A stretch of DNA of 37,063 nt from JBJHDF01 sp050486405 (GTDB taxonomy: Bacteria > Pseudomonadota > Gammaproteobacteria > Pseudomonadales > Cellvibrionaceae): NCBI GenBank assembly GCA_050486405.1, contig JBJHDF010000031.1, positions 1 through 37,063 of the forward strand. Reading direction: 5' to 3'. The notes under the pieces were generated by a model. That model saw only the letters and a list, made by a program, of their open reading frames with translations, had not been told where the DNA came from and made no database searches. This document shows, in pieces, positions 6,433-13,585 of the stretch. Position numbers and translations under genes: made by a program. The stretch's first letter is position 1. Each line of letters starts with the position of its first letter.

Positions 6433-6764
6433 CAGTTGCTGCTGGGCAGATCGCAATTGACCGTCCCCGCTCCGGGCGACACCGCCGTAAACTGCAGCGG
6501 CCCGGAACTGCCAAAGGTAGGCGCCGCAAAGGATGCCGTGCAGGCCGAACCATTGTACACTGGGGCCTGGGTGCCCGCATTGGCAGGCTCCACCATCCAG
6601 GCAGCCACTACCGTGCTGTAGGCTGCGGCTTCGGCAAGGCAAGCGCGATCAGCCGCACGGGTGTTATAAGCGTTATAAATTGGTAGTGCAATTGCCGCCA
6701 ATATCCCGGCAATCGCAATCACTATCATTAACTCAATCAATGTAAAACCGGATATCCATTTCAT
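6420..6764 (-). CDS. Type IV pilin-like protein (second pilin)
   Basis: This 114-residue prepilin starts at the ATG at 6764, with GGTGA 5 bp before it; a GTG three codons upstream is an alternative. The leader MKWISG is followed by FTLIELMIVIAIAGILAAIA, so PilD should cut after Gly6 and methylate the Phe. Glu5 of the mature chain is present. The globular part is short and has four cysteines. The last pair is in NCDLPSSNC, the C-terminal disulfide loop seen in type IV pilins. It shares the C-D-L-x4-C spacing and general layout with the pilin 290 bp upstream, so the two are likely paralogues. Whether it is a minor subunit, an alternative major pilin or a competence pilin cannot be told. Confidence 0.85.
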   Translation of the reverse strand: MKWISGFTLIELMIVIAIAGILAAIALPIYNAYNTRAADRACLAEAAAYSTVVAAWMVEPANAGTQAPVYNGSACTASFAAPTFGSSGPLQFTAVSPGAGTVNCDLPSSNCELL

Positions 6765-6813
6765 AGTAATCACCCGCGTAACAATGGACTTAAACTAGAT
6801 TCGCAGGATACAA

Positions 6814-6829
6814 AGCACAATTCGGTCCA
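6814..6829 (-). promoter_or_regulatory. Candidate sigma-54 promoter of the second pilin
   Basis: On the minus strand TGGACC, five bases, then GTGCT has the required GG and GC at exactly 10-bp separation. Agreement with TGGCAC-N5-TTGCA is partial. The predicted start lies about 40 bp before the ATG, similar to the pilin gene next door. Confidence 0.5.
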
Positions 6830-7000
6830 CAAGCTGCCCCTTTTAGAACATGTGGGTGTAATTAAAGCTGGAAAACAAGAGGAGCGGAAAACACAACCAT
6901 TGAGAGGAAGAGTAACAAGGACGACCGTTTTACGGGTTACGGGCAGCAAAAGTAGTGACTAATGAACATATCTTAACTCCTGATGTTACCCATACTTCCC

Positions 7001-7030
7001 AAAATAGAAAGGGTGCGCCTAGGCGCACCC
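7001..7030 (-). terminator. Intrinsic terminator after pilA
   Basis: GGGTGCGCCTAGGCGCACCC (7011-7030) is a perfect palindrome. On the minus strand it is followed by TTTCTATTTT (7010-7001). It sits 23 bp after the pilA stop and should separate pilA from the downstream pilin gene. Confidence 0.88.
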
Positions 7031-7052
7031 TCGTTACAGGCCAATAATTTGT

Positions 7053-7400
7053 TTACTGCAGCACGCAGTTACCCCCGGTAGACAAATCACAGCTAGAAGT
7101 TCTAACTCCCGGGGGATTCGGGGTGCCTACGATAGGCACGGTAAAATCGGTAAAACCGGATGCATCGGTGATAGAAGCGCACGCTGTATCGGCCCCAACA
7201 TTAGGCGACAAGGGGGCATCACCATTGTGGATATCAGCCATCGCCGTATTCGTGTACGCGGTGGTTTGGCTTAAACAGGCCCTTTCCGCGGAACGGATGG
7301 TGTAGTTCTGGTACGCAGGCAAAGCGATAGCCGCCAAAATACCGATGATCGCGATCACGATCATCAGTTCGATCAAAGTAAAACCTTGTTGCTTTTTCAT
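7053..7400 (-). CDS. pilA: Type IV major pilin PilA
   Basis: This is a 115-residue prepilin with ATG at 7400 and GGAG 8 bp upstream. The short leader MKKQQG is cut before FTLIELMIVIAIIGILAAIA, the textbook type IVa N-terminal helix, with Glu5 of the mature protein present. The globular domain is small, about 60 residues, with four cysteines; the last two (SCDLSTGGNC) form the expected C-terminal disulfide loop. It is divergent from pilB, as in Pseudomonas pil loci. It has its own candidate sigma-54 promoter and a strong terminator, as expected for a highly expressed major subunit. PilD, PilB and PilC encoded next door should process and assemble it. No pilSR genes are in the window. Confidence 0.93.
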   Translation of the reverse strand: MKKQQGFTLIELMIVIAIIGILAAIALPAYQNYTIRSAERACLSQTTAYTNTAMADIHNGDAPLSPNVGADTACASITDASGFTDFTVPIVGTPNPPGVRTSSCDLSTGGNCVLQ

Positions 7401-7448
7401 GGGAAAATCTCCAAAGACAGTCTATGGACTAATAGCCACAGGGATTAT

Positions 7449-7464
7449 TGCATAAATAGTGCCA
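7449..7464 (-). promoter_or_regulatory. Sigma-54 promoter of pilA
   Basis: On the minus strand TGGCAC (7464-7459), five bases, then ATGCA (7453-7449) matches the -24/-12 consensus TGGCAC-N5-TTGCA at all but one base, with the correct 10-bp GG-to-GC spacing. The predicted start is about 38 bp before the pilA ATG. Pseudomonas pilA is RpoN- and PilR-dependent, so the match is expected. Confidence 0.85.
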
Positions 7465-7524
7465 ACATCGCGAAAGCGGTAACCATCCACCAAGAGACCA
7501 GCCGCCGGACTAGGGGCTTTAGTC

Positions 7525-7545
7525 TTCGGTCGCCAGTCGACCGAA
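7525..7545. repeat. Inverted repeat upstream of the pilA promoter
   Basis: TTCGGTCG and CGACCGAA form a perfect 8-bp inverted repeat around CCAGT. It lies 60-80 bp upstream of the sigma-54 -24 box, a usual distance for an enhancer-binding activator, but it does not match a site I know. Confidence 0.4.
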
Positions 7546-7586
7546 TGCGAAAACACTCATCAACGCTCCTTAGCAAGGTCCAAAGA

Positions 7587-7601
7587 TGACAAATTTTGTC
7601 A
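7587..7601. promoter_or_regulatory. TGACAAA/TTTGTCA palindrome, possible activator site for pilA
   Basis: A perfect 7-bp inverted repeat is centred on a single T at 7594, about 130 bp upstream of the -24 box. Each arm contains TGTC, the core reported for PilR sites in Pseudomonas. Assignment to PilR is a guess. Confidence 0.35.
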
Positions 7602-7868
7602 GTTTGACCCGCAACCCGAAACCGCCCTTCAGTAAACACCGGACTCCGACCTGGCGCAAAACCGCTCTATTAGCTCCGCGCAACCCAAAAAGACCATTTA
7701 CATCACCGACTTATCGCGCAATGCTGATAATTGGTCTAAACTTTGGTAACCTGCTACGCTCAGGATCCAGAATAATGTACCAAGTCCGCAGCGGTCGATT
7801 GCCCGCGCGGGGTTCCGCAGTTACCATGTTGGTACGAGCGGTCTAGGCAAGAGAACTGTCCCCAGTCT

Positions 7869-9599
7869 ATGAACAGCACTGCCCCTGCATTGAGCGGCCT
7901 GGCCCGCCGCCTGGTCAATGACGGCCTGCTGGATGCCGATCTGGCCCGTGACGCCATGACCCGGGCTGCCAGGGAAAAGGTACCCCTGGTTCAGCACCTG
8001 GTGACCAACGCCATCCTCGATGCCCGTACCATCGCCCAGGTGGCCTCGGACGAGTTCGGCACCCCCCTGTTCGACCTCGGCAGTCTGAACCTGGAGGCCA
8101 TCCCCACCAAGCTGGTGGACCAGAAGTTGATCCAGAAACACCACACCCTGCCCGTCATGCGCCGGGGCAGCCGCCTGTTTGTGGCGGTGGCGGACCCCAC
8201 CAACCTGCACGCCCTGGATGAAATCAAGTTCAACACCGGTCTCAACACCGAAGCGGTGCTGGTGGAGGCGGACAAGCTGGCGGATACCATCGAGCGCTTT
8301 ATCCGCTCCCAGGAAGAGTCCATGGGCGATACCCTGGGCGGCCTGGACGAGGAGGGTCTCGACGACCTGGACGTGCAGGCGGTGGACGAGGCAGGCGGCG
8401 GCAAGGACGAGGGCGCCTCTGAAGCCGACGAGGCACCCATAGTCCGTTTTATCAACAAGGTACTGCTGGACGCCATTAAAATGGGCGCCTCGGATATCCA
8501 TTTCGAGCCTTACGAAAAGAACTACCGGGTGCGCTTTCGCTCCGACGGTATCCTCCAGGAGGTCACCCGGCCGCCCATCAACCTGGCCAACCGCCTGGCG
8601 GCACGGCTCAAGGTGATGTCGCGCATGGATATCTCCGAGCGCCGGGTGCCCCAGGACGGGCGCATCAAGATGAAAATCTCCAAGAGCCGGGCCATCGACT
8701 TCCGGGTCAATACCCTGCCCACCCTGTTCGGCGAGAAGGTGGTACTGCGGATTCTGGACCCCGGTTCCGCCAAGCTGGGTATCGACGCCCTGGGCTACGA
8801 GGACTTCCAGAAAAAGCTCTACCTGGATGCCCTGGCCCAGCCCCAGGGTATGATTCTGGTGACCGGGCCCACCGGCAGCGGCAAGACCGTCTCCCTCTAT
8901 ACGGGCCTGAACATTCTCAACACCGAGGAGCGCAATATCTCCACAGCCGAGGATCCGGTGGAGATCAATATGGAGGGCATCAACCAGGTCCAGGTCAACC
9001 CCAGAGTGGGGCTGACCTTTGCCGAAGCCCTGCGCTCCTTCCTGCGCCAGGACCCTGATGTGGTCATGGTGGGCGAGATCCGCGATCTGGAAACGGCGGA
9101 AATCGCCATCAAGGCAGCCCAGACCGGCCACCTGGTGCTGTCCACCCTGCACACCAACAGCGCCCCGGAAACCCTGACCCGACTGCTGAATATGGGGGTG
9201 CCCACCTTCAACGTGGCCACCAGCGTCAGCCTGATCATCGCCCAGCGTCTGGCCCGCAAACTCTGCCCCGAGTGCAAGAAACCGGCCACGGATATCCCGG
9301 ACGAGATTCTCAAGGAGGAAGGCTTCGATGAAATCGGTATTCCCCGCAAGGAGTTCCAGTTGTTCCACCCGGTGGGCTGCTCCAAGTGCAACAAGGGCTA
9401 CCGGGGCCGGGTGGGCGTCTATGAAGTGGTTCGCATTACACCGCAGATTTCCAGCATTATAATGGAGGGAGGTAACTCCCTGCAGATTGCCAAGGCCGCC
9501 CGGGAAGCGGGGTTCAACAACCTGCGCATCTCCGCTCTGCGCAAGGCGGCCATGGGCATGACCAGCCTGGAAGAAGCCAACCGCGTGACGAAGGATTAG
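7869..9599 (+). CDS. pilB: Type IV pilus assembly ATPase PilB
   Basis: This 576-residue cytoplasmic hexameric ATPase powers pilus extension. An N-terminal MshEN/GspE-N-type region (about 1-155) is followed by an acidic linker rich in D/E/G. The GspE ATPase core shows Walker A GPTGSGKT at 333-340, an Asp box in AEDPVEINMEGI, Walker B with DPDVVMVGEIRD (catalytic Glu403), and a His box in TGHLVLSTLHTN. Zinc-binding pairs C466-x2-C469 and C504-x2-C507 are present, as in PilB/GspE but not in the retraction ATPase PilT. Full length. It heads pilB-pilC-pilD-coaE-yacG, with pilC 4 bp downstream. The Shine-Dalgarno is weak and distant, so the start is less certain than the identity. Confidence 0.97.
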   Translation: MNSTAPALSGLARRLVNDGLLDADLARDAMTRAAREKVPLVQHLVTNAILDARTIAQVASDEFGTPLFDLGSLNLEAIPTKLVDQKLIQKHHTLPVMRRGSRLFVAVADPTNLHALDEIKFNTGLNTEAVLVEADKLADTIERFIRSQEESMGDTLGGLDEEGLDDLDVQAVDEAGGGKDEGASEADEAPIVRFINKVLLDAIKMGASDIHFEPYEKNYRVRFRSDGILQEVTRPPINLANRLAARLKVMSRMDISERRVPQDGRIKMKISKSRAIDFRVNTLPTLFGEKVVLRILDPGSAKLGIDALGYEDFQKKLYLDALAQPQGMILVTGPTGSGKTVSLYTGLNILNTEERNISTAEDPVEINMEGINQVQVNPRVGLTFAEALRSFLRQDPDVVMVGEIRDLETAEIAIKAAQTGHLVLSTLHTNSAPETLTRLLNMGVPTFNVATSVSLIIAQRLARKLCPECKKPATDIPDEILKEEGFDEIGIPRKEFQLFHPVGCSKCNKGYRGRVGVYEVVRITPQISSIIMEGGNSLQIAKAAREAGFNNLRISALRKAAMGMTSLEEANRVTKD

Positions 9600-9603
9600 A
9601 ACT

Positions 9604-10872
9604 ATGGCCACAGCCACAGCACAGAAAACCGCCAAGCCCGGCGCCAAGAAAGCGCCCAAGGTGGCCGTCGCCACCACCTTCCTCTACAGTGGTAAGGACA
9701 AGAAAGGCAAGCCCATCAAGGGCGAGATCAGCGCCGCCAACCAGGCCAATGTCCGGGCCCAGTTGCTGAAGCAGGGCATCTCGGTCAAGTCGGTGCGCAA
9801 GAAGCCCCAGCCGCTGTTTGGCGGCGGCGGCAAAAGGGTCAAACCGGCGGATATCGCCGTATTCTCCCGCCAGATGGCGACCATGATGAAGGCCGGGGTG
9901 CCGCTGGTACAGTCCTTCGAAATCGTCGCCGACGGGGTGGACAACCCCAATGTGCGCAAGCTGATTCTCGCCGTCCGCGACGACGTTGCGGCTGGAGGCA
10001 CCTTCGCCTCGGCTCTGGGCAAACACCCAAGATACTTTGACAGTCTCTTCTGCAATCTCGTGGAAGCAGGAGAGCAGTCCGGTGCCTTGGAAACCATGCT
10101 GGATCGCATCGCTACCTATAAGGAAAAGACCGAGGCACTGAAGGCCAAGGTCAAGAAAGCTCTGATCTACCCCTCGGCGGTTATTGTGGTGGCCATAGTG
10201 GTCACAGCCATTCTGCTAATCAAGGTGGTGCCCCAGTTTGCAACCACCTTCGGTTCCTTTGGAGCCGACCTGCCAGCCTTTACGCTATTTGTACTAGGTG
10301 TCTCCGAATGGATGCAGAGCTACTGGCTCTGGGCGCTTCTGGGTTTGATCGGTTTCGTGTTTCTGTTTAGGGAAGCAAAGCTGCGCTCTCAGGCCTTTGC
10401 CTATGCCATTGATCGCTATGTACTAAAAATACCCGTTATCGGCAATATTCTCTATCTGTCGGTGATGGCGCGCTTTGCACGCACCCTGTCCACTACCTTT
10501 GCTGCCGGTGTACCTCTGATCGATGCCCTGACATCAGTGGCGGGTGCGGCGGGCAACCGTATTTACCAAGAAGCCATACTGGAAATTCGCGAAGAAGTTT
10601 CCACCGGTATCCAGCTCAATACCGCCCTGAAAGCCAAGGGCGTATTTCCCAACCTGCTGGTGCAAATGGCGGCCATCGGCGAGGAATCCGGTGCTTTGGA
10701 TGACATGCTGGGGAAGGCAGCCACATACTATGAAGAAGCAGTAGACAATCAAGTGGACAACCTGACAGCGCTACTAGAGCCCTTTATCCTGGCGGTACTG
10801 GGTGTGCTGGTGGGCGGTCTGCTGATCGCCATGTATCTGCCCATTTTCCAAATCGGTCAGGTTATCGGGTGA
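9604..10872 (+). CDS. pilC: Type IV pilus inner-membrane platform protein PilC
   Basis: This is a 422-residue polytopic inner-membrane protein of the T2SS-F family that couples PilB to pilin insertion. A basic Ala/Lys-rich N-terminus is followed by a short beta region (FLYSGKDKKGKPIKGEI) and two repeated T2SSF domains, each with FSRQMATMMKAGVPLVQSF- or FARTLSTTFAAGVPLIDAL-like helices. Three hydrophobic segments are visible: near 178-210 (VIVVAIVVTAILLIKVVPQF), near 238-260 (WLWALLGLIGFVFLF), and at the C-terminus (ILAVLGVLVGGLLIAMYLPI). AAGGTFASAL and EESGALDDML are family hallmarks. AAGGA before the ATG supports the start. The stop overlaps the pilD GTG by 3 nt (GTGA). Confidence 0.97.
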   Translation: MATATAQKTAKPGAKKAPKVAVATTFLYSGKDKKGKPIKGEISAANQANVRAQLLKQGISVKSVRKKPQPLFGGGGKRVKPADIAVFSRQMATMMKAGVPLVQSFEIVADGVDNPNVRKLILAVRDDVAAGGTFASALGKHPRYFDSLFCNLVEAGEQSGALETMLDRIATYKEKTEALKAKVKKALIYPSAVIVVAIVVTAILLIKVVPQFATTFGSFGADLPAFTLFVLGVSEWMQSYWLWALLGLIGFVFLFREAKLRSQAFAYAIDRYVLKIPVIGNILYLSVMARFARTLSTTFAAGVPLIDALTSVAGAAGNRIYQEAILEIREEVSTGIQLNTALKAKGVFPNLLVQMAAIGEESGALDDMLGKAATYYEEAVDNQVDNLTALLEPFILAVLGVLVGGLLIAMYLPIFQIGQVIG

Positions 10873-11789
10873 GCGCGCCGCTGGAATTGCTGGCGCTGCA
10901 CCCCGCCATCAGCCTCACCGCCGCCGCGGTGCTGGGGCTCATGGTGGGCAGTTTTCTCAATGTGGTTACTCTGCGCCTGCCGAAAATGATGGAGGCGGAC
11001 TGGCGCCGGCAGTGCCGTGAATTGCTGGCCGATTGCGGCGAACTGCCCAAACCCATTGCTGACGAGAAAACCGGGAAGGAAGGCAACGAAGACGCTGAAA
11101 AACCCTTCAACCTGGTCTTCCCCGCCTCCCACTGCCCCAAGTGCGGCCACAGCATTCGCCCCTGGGAGAATATTCCGGTTATCAGCTGGTTGTTTCTGCG
11201 CGGCAAGTGTTCCGCCTGCAAGACCCCGATTTCCATCCGCTACCCCATTGTCGAGTTTGTCACCGCGCTGCTGACAGTGTTTGTGGTCTGGCAGTTCGGC
11301 GTCGGCCTCACCACCCTGGCGCTGCTGGTGCTGACCTGGAGCCTGATCGCCCTGACCATTATCGATATCGACACCCAGTTGCTGCCGGACAGCATCACCC
11401 TGCCCCTGCTCTGGCTGGGGCTGATCGTCAACAGCCAGGGCCTGCTGACGACTCTGGACAGCGCTCTCTGGGGTGCGGTGATCGGCTATCTACTGCTCTG
11501 GTCGGTGTTCTGGGTGTTCAAGCTGGTCACCGGCAAGGAGGGCATGGGCTTTGGCGATTTCAAACTGCTGGCGGCGCTGGGGGCCTGGCTGGGCTGGCAG
11601 ATGCTGCCGGTGGTGATTTTGCTGTCCTGCCTGGCCGGCACCGTGATCGGCATCGGCATGATCCTGCTGCGGGGCCGGGACCGGAATATTCCCATCCCCT
11701 TTGGCCCCTATCTGGCTGTTGCCGGCTTTATTGCGCTGCTCTGGGGCGAGGCTCTGGTGCAGAGTTATCTGCAGTTTGCCGGCTTCTAG
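10869..11789 (+). CDS. pilD: Prepilin peptidase / N-methyltransferase PilD
   Basis: This 306-residue inner-membrane GXGD aspartic protease cuts the leader of prepilins and methylates the new N-terminus. It starts at a GTG inside the end of pilC. Visible elements are N-terminal SFLNVVTLRLP, a zinc-binding cytoplasmic loop with C89-x2-C92 and C114-x2-C117, PISIRYPIVE, the first catalytic Asp166 in IDIDTQLLPD, and the second, Asp230, in GMGFGD. About eight hydrophobic segments fill the rest. The loop before the first Cys pair is longer and more charged than usual (about residues 60-80). Substrates in this window are the two pilins at 6420-7400, and it probably also serves any type II secretion pseudopilins elsewhere in the genome. 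Confidence 0.97.
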   Translation: MSAPLELLALHPAISLTAAAVLGLMVGSFLNVVTLRLPKMMEADWRRQCRELLADCGELPKPIADEKTGKEGNEDAEKPFNLVFPASHCPKCGHSIRPWENIPVISWLFLRGKCSACKTPISIRYPIVEFVTALLTVFVVWQFGVGLTTLALLVLTWSLIALTIIDIDTQLLPDSITLPLLWLGLIVNSQGLLTTLDSALWGAVIGYLLLWSVFWVFKLVTGKEGMGFGDFKLLAALGAWLGWQMLPVVILLSCLAGTVIGIGMILLRGRDRNIPIPFGPYLAVAGFIALLWGEALVQSYLQFAGF

Positions 11790-11804
11790 AGGCTTCTCTC
11801 CAGC

Positions 11805-12416
11805 ATGCCCAGACCCTCCCTGATCGTGGGCCTTACCGGCGGCATCGGCAGCGGCAAGTCTGCGGCCAGCCGGGCCTTTGCCGATCTGGGTGTTGCCCTG
11901 GTGGATGCCGATCAATTGGCCCGGACTGTCGTTCAGCCCGGCAGCCCGGCACTGGAGCGCATTGCCGAACATTTTGGCGACCACCTGATCACTCCCAACG
12001 GGGAACTGGACCGGCCAGCGCTGCGCCGTATCGTCTTTACCGATGGCGCAGCCCGGCAGTGGCTGGAGGCCCTGCTGCACCCCCTGATCGAAGTGGAACT
12101 GGTCCACCGCCTGGAGCGCGCCCCCGGCCCCTATGCCCTGCTGGTGTCGCCGCTGCTGCTGGAAACCCGCCAGCATCGACTGGTGGACCGGGTACTGGTG
12201 GTGGATATTGACGAAGAGGGGCAAATTGCCCGTGCCGGTCAGCGGGACGGCGCCGACCCGGAACAGATTCGCGCCATCATGGCCGCCCAACTGCCCCGTC
12301 GGGAGCGACTGGCCCGGGCCGATGATATTCTGGACAACAGCGGTAATCTCCAAGCCCTGCAGCGCCGCGTGGCCGAACTTCACCGCCGCTACCTGACGCT
12401 GGCCGCGCCGGCATAA
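11805..12416 (+). CDS. coaE: Dephospho-CoA kinase
   Basis: This 203-residue cytosolic P-loop kinase phosphorylates the 3'-OH of dephospho-CoA, the last step of coenzyme A synthesis. The P-loop GGIGSGKS is at residues 12-19. DADQLARTVVQPGSPAL follows (substrate binding), then HPLIE, SPLLLET, RVLVVDID, and RAGQRDG plus the LPRRERLARADDILDNSG lid and base-binding region typical of CoaE. Length is normal. It is 15 bp after pilD and 16 bp before yacG. This pilD-coaE-yacG order is conserved in many gammaproteobacteria although CoA synthesis has no known link to pili. Confidence 0.96.
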   Translation: MPRPSLIVGLTGGIGSGKSAASRAFADLGVALVDADQLARTVVQPGSPALERIAEHFGDHLITPNGELDRPALRRIVFTDGAARQWLEALLHPLIEVELVHRLERAPGPYALLVSPLLLETRQHRLVDRVLVVDIDEEGQIARAGQRDGADPEQIRAIMAAQLPRRERLARADDILDNSGNLQALQRRVAELHRRYLTLAAPA

Positions 12417-12432
12417 ACTACTGCGTACGCCC

Positions 12433-12636
12433 ATGACAGAAGCCACCAAACTCAACTGCCCCACCTGTCGCAAGACGATCTACTGGAACGACGACTGGCC
12501 CTTCCGGCCCTTCTGTTCCGAGCGCTGCAAACTCATCGATCTGGGGGAGTGGGCCAGCGAGGGACACCGCATTCCCGGCAGGCCGCTGGGGGATTCGGAG
12601 TCATGGCCTTCAAACGACCCTACCAGCCAAAACTGA
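12433..12636 (+). CDS. yacG: DNA gyrase inhibitor YacG, zinc protein
   Basis: This is a 67-residue protein with a single zinc site formed by C9-x2-C12 and C28-x3-C32 in CPTCRKTIYWN and FRPFCSERCKLIDLGEW. These, with the WASEGHRIPG segment, are the YacG signature. E. coli YacG binds GyrB and blocks DNA binding by gyrase. The C-terminal tail is short and polar. It is the last gene of the pilB operon; its final 17 bp overlap the convergent Nudix/ThiE-like gene. Confidence 0.94.
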   Translation: MTEATKLNCPTCRKTIYWNDDWPFRPFCSERCKLIDLGEWASEGHRIPGRPLGDSESWPSNDPTSQN

Positions 12637-13585
12637 TGCCGGCGATACCCTGGGCGCCAGCCGCTTTTGCCGGTGCCATCGACTCCGCTGTCATGCCACC
12701 CAGGGCGTAGACCGGCACTGGCGACAATTCCGCCAGCCTGGCAAATTCCCGCCAACCCAGCACCGCAGCACCCGGGTGTGAGCGGGTGGGCGCCACCGGG
12801 GACAGGGTCAGATAATCCACCCCCAGCGCCGCAGCCCGGGCGATTTCCTCGGCGCTGTGGCAGGAAGCGCCCAGCAATACCCGCTCGGGCACCGGCCGGA
12901 CTTCGCAGGCCAGCAGGCGACGACTGTTCAGGTGCAGGCCCACTCCGGGCAGATCGAGACGGGTAAAAGTCTCAGGGCTGGTATTCAACACCAGGTGGGC
13001 GCCCCGCTGTCTGCACAGCGCGGCCGCGTTCCCGGCCAGCCGTTCGAACCCGGCCCGGGACAGCGTCGGACAGCGCAATTGCAGCAGAGGGAAGTCGTTG
13101 TCCAGAGCGCATTCCACCCGGGTGAGGTAGTCATCCACCGAGTCGTCCTCTCCGGTGATCAACAGCCGATCCGGCAGCCTCAGGGCCTGGACGATGCCGC
13201 GATTGGCGGCGGGAAAGGCGTACTGCGACAGTTCGGCCAGGGAGACCCAGCGCAGGGGCTGCCCCTCGTTGCCCCGAGGTTCGCCGCTGAAGGTGGTCAC
13301 CCGGTGCACGTCCAGCAGCACCGATTTGTCCGGATAGCAGTGGCGAATACGCATCAGAGGCTCGCTGGCGGTCACAGCGATGGACAGTTCCTCCGCCAGC
13401 TCCCGGGCCAGGGCATCCAGCACCGATTCTCCGGTGCCCACCTTGCCGCCCGGAAACTCCCAGAGGCCGCCCTGGTGGCTGTCCGGGTGCCGCCGGGCAA
13501 TCAGAACCCGGCCGTCCGCACCGACCACCACACCCACGGCGACATGGACCAGCCGTTCGGTTTCTTTATGAGCGGTAGTCGGCAT
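12620..13585 (-). CDS. Nudix hydrolase (MutT-like) fused to a ThiE-like domain
   Basis: This is a two-domain protein of about 321 residues. The N-terminal MutT-type Nudix domain has LVHVAVGVVVGADGRVLIARR, LWEFPGGKV and a Nudix box GGKVGTGESVLDALARELAE followed by ELS, where Ser replaces the usual Gly. It should hydrolyse 8-oxo-dGTP or related nucleotides. The C-terminal half (about residues 145-321) resembles thiamine-phosphate synthase/TenI: PLLQLRCPTLS, GAHLVLNT, GVGLHLNS, LLGASCHSAEEI, GVDYLTLSPVAPT, VPVYALGGM. This fusion is common in Pseudomonas relatives. Whether the ThiE half is catalytic is unknown. The start is uncertain: ATGs at 13603, 13597 and 13585 all lie inside the end of argJ and none has a clear Shine-Dalgarno. 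I chose 13585 by similarity to family N-termini. Confidence 0.88.
   Translation of the reverse strand: MPTTAHKETERLVHVAVGVVVGADGRVLIARRHPDSHQGGLWEFPGGKVGTGESVLDALARELAEELSIAVTASEPLMRIRHCYPDKSVLLDVHRVTTFSGEPRGNEGQPLRWVSLAELSQYAFPAANRGIVQALRLPDRLLITGEDDSVDDYLTRVECALDNDFPLLQLRCPTLSRAGFERLAGNAAALCRQRGAHLVLNTSPETFTRLDLPGVGLHLNSRRLLACEVRPVPERVLLGASCHSAEEIARAAALGVDYLTLSPVAPTRSHPGAAVLGWREFARLAELSPVPVYALGGMTAESMAPAKAAGAQGIAGISFGW

Larger units (their letters stand above)
7401..7868. other. 468-bp divergent control region between pilA and pilB
   Basis: No convincing gene is present. The region looks more AT-rich than the flanking genes and carries the pilA sigma-54 promoter (7449-7464) and two inverted repeats upstream of it (7525-7545 and 7587-7601). 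A pilB promoter is not clear: TTGGTC with TACGCT 18 bp downstream, near 7732-7761, is the best but weak candidate. The open frame at 7586-7846 has no family features and is not called. Confidence 0.6.

Noticed and set aside
7586..7846. 86-residue open frame between pilA and pilB
   Set aside because: No recognisable motif or ribosome site, and it lies in a regulatory region with palindromes.
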